Shown: one piece after another, positions 28,040 through 32,611 of the stretch | Layout: every line of letters begins with the position of its first letter | Position numbering within the stretch: position 1 is the stretch's first letter | From: Thoreauomyces humboldtii | Taxonomy: Eukaryota > Chytridiomycota > Chytridiomycetes > Spizellomycetales > Powellomycetaceae | Length of the DNA: 32,611 bases | Assembly (NCBI GenBank): GCA_027596035.1 | Contig: JADGJA010000112.1 | Coordinates: 1 to 32,611, forward strand | Direction: 5' to 3' | Translations under genes and position numbers: made by a program | The notes under the pieces: generated by a model | What the model was told of the DNA's origin: nothing | Databases searched by the model: none | The model's input: the letters and a program-made list of their open reading frames with translations, nothing else

Positions 28040-31000
28040 TCATGCATCATCAGCGAGCAGATTTGTGGGAATAAAGTCCCTTAAAATCGGAACCACATTT
28101 CGAACCATGTCCGACCATTCTTTGTCGGTTTCATACCAGTATGATCGTTTGCCATCAGTTTGCTTTCGTTTCCTTGACACGGCATCATTGGTCGAAGTTT
28201 CCTCTGTGTCCTCTGTTTCAACCGAGCGCTTCTTTGGAGAGTAAATTCTGCGTTGAAAGAAAGCGCCAAGCATCCGCGCGCAAAGATTAGTGCGGTAGTC
28301 TGTCGGCGCTTTCGAAAAGAAAAACTGAGCCTTGATCTTGTCGAAAGGGATACTTGTTAACATCTGGTCTGGGAAAGCAGTGAATTCATCGTTTAAGATC
28401 ACCGAGTTCTCTTGAAGCAAATTGTTGATAAGATGGTCAGGTGATTGACGCAATGTCATAAGTTGTCTTGGCAAGTGCATGTTCCCATCCCAAACCAGAG
28501 ACATGGTTTTTTCTTCAGCGTTAGGTGCAAATCGGCTCATGAATAGGAACTTTTGATACATAAGACGATCGTCAAGCGTTGCTCGGTTGGAGTATATCTT
28601 TGCTTGCCATTCTTCCAAGACATCATCAGGAATATCGCTTGGAATGGTAGGGATCTTGTCCCAGTCGAACCGACAATTTGCATTATCTATGAGTTCGTCA
28701 AGATACTTGTTGTTTTCTTTGGTCAAGACATCCAAATCTTCCGGAATTATCGTAACATTTGCAAGTTCGCAGAAAAGATGAAATGTCTCCCAAGTCTGAT
28801 AGTTATTGTTTGCTAATTCTTCGATGCGCAAGTCTTTCCTCAACTGCTTAAACACTTCGCAATCAGGAAATTGAACATTTTCCAAGGAGTAATCTAGATC
28901 ACACCACCGATCTCGATAAAGGCACATAGTTTTATCCTTTGGGTGTCGGACCCGATAGATTGCTTGGAAAAAGTCACGAGGTGGAATTTGGGGTGAATAA
29001 AAGACAAACAGTTTGTCGAAAACGTCAGGCTTGTTAAAGTTGACACCAACTGATATAGTACCGTTCGTAACGACGCAGCGCAGTTCAGGCTTGCTCCAGA
29101 CCGTTTCGACTTCAGAGAGTCTCTTTTTTTCTTCATCTTTTTCGGCATAGTAAGAAACGATCTGACTTCTGTTGAAATGCATATGATCGCTGATGACTTG
29201 GGTAATATGCTCGACACCTTTCTTGCCTCCACGGAATGGAGTAAATACGTAAATCTTCTTTCCGTCGTCCAAGGCACTTAGTATTTCCCACAGCCACTGT
29301 TTAAAATCACCCGCTTCGACAAACTTGCGTGGACTCGGCTTGTGAGGCAGATTGACAAATTCGTACATGTTCTGCTCAACGCGTTTCGTGCGAGTAAAAG
29401 TCAAGGGCATGGATCCTAGCATGGTAGTCTTTGTCACGGTATCCATGACGCTATGCAAGGACTTTTGTCGAAAGTGTTCGAGAAGATTATGCGTAAGCAT
29501 GGTACTGAAAGCATCCATGATGATGACCTTTTTCGCTTTGTTTAGTTGACTCATCCAAATCGCCCAATTGGCTGCTAGATGTTTATGGGTTTTGCAGTCA
29601 CGAGCAAATGTAGAAGCGATGGTATCCCATTCATCAGCAACGATAATGTCGTAGTTACGGTCCAAGTAATGCAAAGATTGAATTGAACATATAAGATGGT
29701 CATGTTTGGACATTTCGCCGGCCAACTTTGCCTTTTTGGATATGTCTTTGTAATTGTGAAATTCGAGACCTTTGTCGTTCAGGCTTTGCAAGGTATCGTT
29801 CAGGCGTTGCAAGGTATTCTGAGAAAGGGTAATTCGGGGCGATATCCAAAGGACAGACATGTTTTGAGTTTTGACAAATGGAGATATCCAATCGATTGTG
29901 GCACCTGTCTTGTTTCGGCCCATGGGGGAAACTAGAACAGTAAACTTCTTTGTACGCCAATGTGCAATATGGTCGGCATGTAGGAATTCGCTATCAACGA
30001 TCTTGACATCAGGAATATCGAACTGCTCTCGGAAGACTTTTGTCACTTGAGTTTCATTGATCTTTGGATAAGTTCGGAGGAGCATGGCGTTTATAGTTCT
30101 CGATGAGGTCTTGTAATCGCATTTGTCCCATTGCTTCTGGTAACGCTTGAATCTTTCAACGGAATTGTTTTTTTGCAGATTCCATTGCCAGAACTGAGTA
30201 AAGGCAATCCCGCTTTGCTTTGCCCAACACATCACCTGCCATATAAGATTGTGGTTCAAGCCGCCGGGTGCGTTCTTTGGAGGATTGGGCAACTTTGCAA
30301 GTATGTCCAGCGGCATAGCCGTCATAATGTCAAAGTTCACCGGGACAGGAAGAGACTGCTGGGGAATGCTCAATATATCAATCTTTGTTTCGACAGGAAT
30401 CATGTCTGTTGACTCGGGCTCGTGGGGGATCTCGATTCCGTCAAATGTCATCCCTTCAATGTCTTGGGATGAATTAAAGTCAATGCCGTGAAGAACAAGG
30501 TGGTCGAGGTCACTCTTACTACCTTCGATCCATCCTTGAACCGGTTTTGCAATCTTTGACTGATTGATGCACTTGAAGTTTTTATTCTTGCAATAAACGC
30601 TAGGGTCGAAGCCGTCGCTAAAGTGTTTGACGGCGATGAGTTTGACAGAAGTCATAGCGTCCAAGGTCATGGCATGGTAATTGTTCAAAACTATATGGAC
30701 AGACAGTTCGGGTTCAAGCCGACCCGAGATGGAAAGAACCGCGTTGGGAAAGTACTGCAAAATAATTTCCTTGACGTGGTTTAAGGAATGAGGAGTTTTG
30801 TCGATATCAAAGAAAATCTTTCTAGGCAAGTCGGGAAGCAGGATTTCATAGATCCCGCGATTCTTCTTGATCAACTTAAGCAGGTCGTCAGTTGAAACCG
30901 ACGTCCAAAGTCTCCCACTGTTGTGTTTTGAATGAGATAGGATAGGAAATTTGCCAGGTTCAAGAGTATCAAGAACATGTTGATAAGCGCCTGTTGCATC

Positions 31001-31057
31001 CTTGGAATTGTTTCCAATCCATTCTAATTTCAAATAAGTTAATTTTCTAAAGTTCAT
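28040..31057 (-). CDS. AEP primase fused to UL9-like SF2 helicase (replication-initiation protein), 1005 residues
   Basis: Residues 1-200 are an archaeo-eukaryotic primase: FFDID (D84, D86) as the metal-binding pair, SVH (S119-H121), and D151 followed by VYCKNKNFKCINQSK, the usual order in AEP enzymes. Residues 265-345 look like a PriCT-type linker domain. The helicase follows: Walker A SPMGRNKT (377-384, lacking the second Gly of GxGKT), IIVADEWDTI (DExD box 475-478), IIMDAFST (motif III-like), then TNGTISVGVNF (664-674, motif V) and QAIYRVRHP (698-706, motif VI). This is the helicase type of herpesvirus UL9 origin-binding proteins and their giant-virus relatives. The C-terminal 300 residues are unassigned and end in a basic, NLS-like patch (SRKRKQTDGKR). 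Likely role: unwinding and priming the element's own DNA. No polymerase is encoded, so a host enzyme would be needed. It is intact and intronless. Confidence 0.85.
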   Translation of the reverse strand: MNFRKLTYLKLEWIGNNSKDATGAYQHVLDTLEPGKFPILSHSKHNSGRLWTSVSTDDLLKLIKKNRGIYEILLPDLPRKIFFDIDKTPHSLNHVKEIILQYFPNAVLSISGRLEPELSVHIVLNNYHAMTLDAMTSVKLIAVKHFSDGFDPSVYCKNKNFKCINQSKIAKPVQGWIEGSKSDLDHLVLHGIDFNSSQDIEGMTFDGIEIPHEPESTDMIPVETKIDILSIPQQSLPVPVNFDIMTAMPLDILAKLPNPPKNAPGGLNHNLIWQVMCWAKQSGIAFTQFWQWNLQKNNSVERFKRYQKQWDKCDYKTSSRTINAMLLRTYPKINETQVTKVFREQFDIPDVKIVDSEFLHADHIAHWRTKKFTVLVSPMGRNKTGATIDWISPFVKTQNMSVLWISPRITLSQNTLQRLNDTLQSLNDKGLEFHNYKDISKKAKLAGEMSKHDHLICSIQSLHYLDRNYDIIVADEWDTIASTFARDCKTHKHLAANWAIWMSQLNKAKKVIIMDAFSTMLTHNLLEHFRQKSLHSVMDTVTKTTMLGSMPLTFTRTKRVEQNMYEFVNLPHKPSPRKFVEAGDFKQWLWEILSALDDGKKIYVFTPFRGGKKGVEHITQVISDHMHFNRSQIVSYYAEKDEEKKRLSEVETVWSKPELRCVVTNGTISVGVNFNKPDVFDKLFVFYSPQIPPRDFFQAIYRVRHPKDKTMCLYRDRWCDLDYSLENVQFPDCEVFKQLRKDLRIEELANNNYQTWETFHLFCELANVTIIPEDLDVLTKENNKYLDELIDNANCRFDWDKIPTIPSDIPDDVLEEWQAKIYSNRATLDDRLMYQKFLFMSRFAPNAEEKTMSLVWDGNMHLPRQLMTLRQSPDHLINNLLQENSVILNDEFTAFPDQMLTSIPFDKIKAQFFFSKAPTDYRTNLCARMLGAFFQRRIYSPKKRSVETEDTEETSTNDAVSRKRKQTDGKRSYWYETDKEWSDMVRNVVPILRDFIPTNLLADDA

Positions 31058-31123
31058 GATAATTCGTGGTTGTTTTACTATAAACTTTTAGAAAAAATCC
31101 CGAAGTGCCGAGATGCGTCTATC

Positions 31124-31135
31124 AAGCTATATACC
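31124..31135 (-). promoter_or_regulatory. Possible TATA box of the primase-helicase gene
   Basis: GGTATATAGCTT on the minus strand, 67 bp before the ATG and between the gene and the right hairpin. It resembles the other element TATA motifs without being identical. A second AT-rich candidate (TTTATAGT, about 31078-31085) is nearer the ATG. Confidence 0.4.
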
Positions 31136-31171
31136 TATTCCCTTTTACATCTATCTAAATTCGTTTGCATC

Positions 31172-31247
31172 AAAAAGGGGAAACCGCATAAAAGAGCATA
31201 ATCGTATTATAAGACTCATCTGCTCTTTTATGCGGTTTCCCCTTTTT
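31172..31247. repeat. Right 76-bp hairpin of the element
   Basis: The arms 31172-31198 and 31221-31247 pair perfectly over 27 bp. The centre has GTATTATAAGAC (31204-31215), one base off the left hairpin's palindrome, flanked by the same TAATC and TCATC. The hexamer is CCGCAT (31184-31189) opposite ATGCGG (31230-31235), different from the left copy. The orientation is the same as at 24985. It stands 29 bp past the stop of the zinc-ribbon gene and about 115 bp before the primase-helicase ATG. Confidence 0.9.
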
Positions 31248-31275
31248 AGGTTTTCAGCGGCTATTGAATTCGGGA

Positions 31276-31488
31276 TTACTCGTCGTCGGCAAGAAGATTC
31301 CTTGAGATTGACGACGCGGCGAGATGTTTAAAGTAGCAATCAAGGCATCGGACGCGGCGCTTCTGGTAGTAAATGACAGTTTTGCAATCAAGGCAAAGAC
31401 GACAGTCCTTGGGAATGTTAATACAACACCCGTTAGAATCAAAGGTAGGCCGGTAAACTCTTGCTCTATTTTCTGTAATAGGTTCCAT
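31276..31488 (-). CDS. Small Cys-rich zinc-ribbon-like protein, 70 residues
   Basis: The start is taken at the ATG at 31488 (MEPITENR); the open frame upstream has no other ATG. The core has two CxxC pairs: CRLCLDC and, about 15 residues on, RRVRCLDCYF, a pattern of small zinc-ribbon or treble-clef proteins that bind DNA. It ends NLLADDE, close to the last residues of the primase-helicase (NLLADDA), which may be coincidence or a shared tail. It lies just outside the right hairpin on the same strand as the element genes, so it could be a fifth gene or the end of a neighbouring copy. Short genes of this kind can also be chance; there are no frameshifts to judge by. Confidence 0.5.
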   Translation of the reverse strand: MEPITENRARVYRPTFDSNGCCINIPKDCRLCLDCKTVIYYQKRRVRCLDCYFKHLAASSISRNLLADDE

Positions 31489-31540
31489 AATGCTAATAGA
31501 CAAGGAGAAATCTTATGGTCGGACGCAGCTGGAGGATTTT

Positions 31541-32075
31541 GTATTTTGGATTCCGAAAGACCCCGAACGTAATTTTGTATTCTGGATTCCGAAAGAACCC
31601 GAAGCGGATTTTGTATTCTGGATTCCGAAAAAAGACCCAGGAAGATTTCGGATTCTGGATTCCGAAAGAACCCGAACCTGATTTTGTATTCTGGATTCCG
31701 AAAAAAGACCCAGGAAGATTTCGGATTCTGGATTCCGAAAAACCCTAATGTAGATTTCGGATTCTGGATTCCGGAATCCAGAATCCGCAATCGTGAACCT
31801 GAATTTCGGGAATCCAGAATCCAAAATGTTGAACCTGAATTTCGGGAATCCAGAATCCGAAATGGCGACCCTGGCTTCCGGAATCCAGAATCCGAAATGG
31901 TGAACCTGAATTTCGGGAATCCAGAATCCGAAATGGCGACCCTGGATTTCGGGAATCCAGAATCCGAAATGGTGAACCTGAATTTCGGGAATCCAGAATC
32001 CGAAATGGTGAACCTGAATTTCGGGAATCCAGAATCCGAAATGGTGAACCTGGATTTCGGGAATCCAGGGGCATT
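31541..32075. repeat. 36-bp minisatellite with a mid-array inversion
   Basis: To the left, GGATTCCG starts recur at 31548, 31584, 31620, 31657, 31693, 31730 and 31766. To the right, GGAATCC starts recur at 31773, 31809, 31845, 31880, 31916, 31952, 31988, 32024 and 32060. The spacing is 35-37 bp throughout, with TTCTGGATTCC on one side and its inverse GGAATCCAGAA on the other. Since 36 is a multiple of three, several frames stay open on both strands (12-residue repeats such as FWIPKEPEPDFV); I treat these as by-products. Confidence 0.9.
31753..31792. repeat. 40-bp palindrome at the centre of the minisatellite
   Basis: GGATTCTGGATTCC meets GGAATCCAGAATCC head to head at 31772/31773. The symmetry extends over 31753-31792 with a single mismatch (31757/31788). 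Confidence 0.9.
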
Positions 32076-32387
32076 TGGCTTATGTCAGTCCAACCTTGGA
32101 CTGACGTAATCAACATGACTGTTCGACAGCCCTGTTTCATCCCTGTCTTGTTTTCCAGTCCCCCGCCCTAATCCAGAATTAACTCTTTCATGGCGTCTGA
32201 CCGTCATCCGAAACAGAGGTGTAAGTTAGAAGCTCCTGTGGAGCAGGGCGCCTTAATCTTTATCGACAAAATTGTTGAAAGAATGGAGGCTATATAACCA
32301 AGAGGATTTTGCAATCCCCTCCATTCAGATCACACGCACACACACACGCACACGTACAACACAACCAAAGAAAACAACAAATTCGCA
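32076..32387. other. Upstream region of the terminal gene
   Basis: No gene is visible. It includes TATATAAC at 32291-32298 and, before the ATG, a CA-rich leader (CACACGCACACACACACGCA, about 32332-32351, then ACAACACAACC), typical of fungal 5' leaders of well-expressed genes. Confidence 0.5.
32291..32298 (+). promoter_or_regulatory. TATA box of the terminal gene
   Basis: TATATAAC, about 90 bp before the ATG at 32388, followed by a pyrimidine/CA-rich leader. Confidence 0.6.
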
Positions 32388-32611
32388 ATGGTCTCAGCCA
32401 GCAAGAATCGCGCCGGCAAGCAAAATGTCGCCAATCAGTCTCCCGAGCCGCCCAGAAAGATACGCACCGGTGTCGACGAGCCTAAGCCTGTCGAAAAGCA
32501 GCCCAAGCCCACCCCTCCGCCTGCCGTCGTCGTCGCTCCTCGCACTGGCGATGAGCCCCCTAAGCCGGCCGTCGTCGTCGCTCCTCGCACTGGCGATGAG
32601 CCCCCTAAGCC
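32388..32611 (+). CDS. Lys/Pro-rich protein with 15-residue repeats, 3' end outside the window
   Basis: Starts MVSASKNRAGKQNVANQS in a good context (GCAATGG). After a basic stretch (PPRKIRTG) come at least two tandem copies of AVVVAPRTGDEPPKP, encoded by 45-bp units at 32523-32567 and 32568 onward that are identical at the DNA level as far as seen. It is low-complexity and probably disordered; the function is unknown. The frame is open to the end of the window, so the domain content may lie beyond. The identical repeats suggest recent expansion. Confidence 0.7.
   Translation, partial: MVSASKNRAGKQNVANQSPEPPRKIRTGVDEPKPVEKQPKPTPPPAVVVAPRTGDEPPKPAVVVAPRTGDEPPK

Larger units (their letters stand above)
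24985..31247 (-). mobile_element. Virus-like element: primase-helicase, tyrosine recombinase, F-box and unknown gene between direct hairpin repeats
   Basis: A 6.19-kb unit (6187 bp from the first base of one hairpin to the first base of the other) is flanked by 76-bp hairpins in the same orientation. Four intact intronless genes, all on the minus strand with short gaps, each have an AT-rich TATA motif. The content (an AEP primase fused to a UL9-like SF2 helicase, plus a tyrosine recombinase) means the element could replicate its DNA and integrate or excise. There are no capsid, packaging-ATPase or DNA polymerase B genes, so it is not an obvious polinton or virophage. Base composition is visibly more AT-rich than in the flanking host genes. 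The borders at the hairpins are inferred; the zinc-ribbon gene at 31276 could also belong to it. Confidence 0.6.

Noticed and set aside
27970..28050. N-terminal extension of the 151-residue element gene to 28050
   Set aside because: It would overlap the primase-helicase gene, and the shared TATA motif sits inside the extension, so the ATG at 27969 is preferred.
24985..31247. Polinton, virophage or Starship identity
   Set aside because: There are no capsid, packaging ATPase, protease or DNA polymerase B genes as in polintons or virophages. The recombinase lies inside the gene block, not at one end as in Starships, and its length and C-terminal domain differ.
31541..32075. CRISPR array
   Set aside because: The spacing is regular, but the whole 36-bp unit is repeated with no unique spacers, in a eukaryotic context.
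31254..32140. Open frames encoding FGIQNPKS, FWIPKEP or NPESEMVNLNFG repeats on both strands
   Set aside because: All come from the 36-bp minisatellite, which stays open in several frames on both strands; no start or domain favours one of them.

Overview
The window looks like a repeat-rich chromosomal stretch of a zoosporic (chytrid-type) fungus. The reasons are F-box plus ankyrin-like multigene families with 29- and 31-residue repeats, intronless reading frames with TATA-type promoters, Ty1/copia and Ty3-like retroelement remnants, and a decayed 28S rRNA copy with eukaryotic sequence. The chytrid assignment is inferred from protein style, not from a marker gene. One run of N (20068-20163) shows this is a draft assembly.

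Layout. 1-1512: a deleted Ty3-type retroelement joined to a broken ankyrin array; the same junction recurs at 17841-19012. 2398-3426: a secreted, probably GPI-anchored Cys-rich protein. 4497-13046: a minus-strand Ty1/copia element whose integrase is split. The 4.7 kb between its halves holds a Gag fragment, 65-bp tandem repeats, a possible LTR, a 400-bp inverted repeat, the 5' end of a Ty3-like element, a 134-bp MITE and a decayed SF3 (D5-like) helicase-primase end. 13047-15560: a second Ty3-like LTR-gag-protease fragment, followed by a possible second D5-like C-terminus. 15805-23202: host-type genes, namely an F-box protein, a frameshifted F-box/ankyrin pseudogene, an F-box protein with 29-residue repeats (crossing the N gap) and a 577-residue protein with sixteen 31-residue repeats. 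23490-24650: a decayed 28S rRNA pseudogene.

24985-31247 is the most interesting part. It is a visibly AT-richer block of about 6.2 kb bounded by two 76-bp hairpins in direct orientation. It holds four genes on one strand: an archaeo-eukaryotic primase fused to a UL9-like SF2 helicase, a 151-residue unknown, a tyrosine recombinase with a C-terminal Myb/SANT-like domain, and a small F-box-like protein. Two genes share an identical 13-bp TATA motif and the other two have related TATA boxes. All four are intact and closely packed. This reads as a virus-like self-replicating mobile element that uses a tyrosine recombinase. The two hairpins keep the same outer and inner sequence but carry different complementary hexamers in their stems. 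A small zinc-ribbon gene lies just outside the right hairpin and may belong to the same or a neighbouring copy.

31541-32075 is a 36-bp minisatellite that reverses orientation exactly at a 40-bp palindrome. The window ends inside a new plus-strand gene (32388 onward) with 15-residue repeats.
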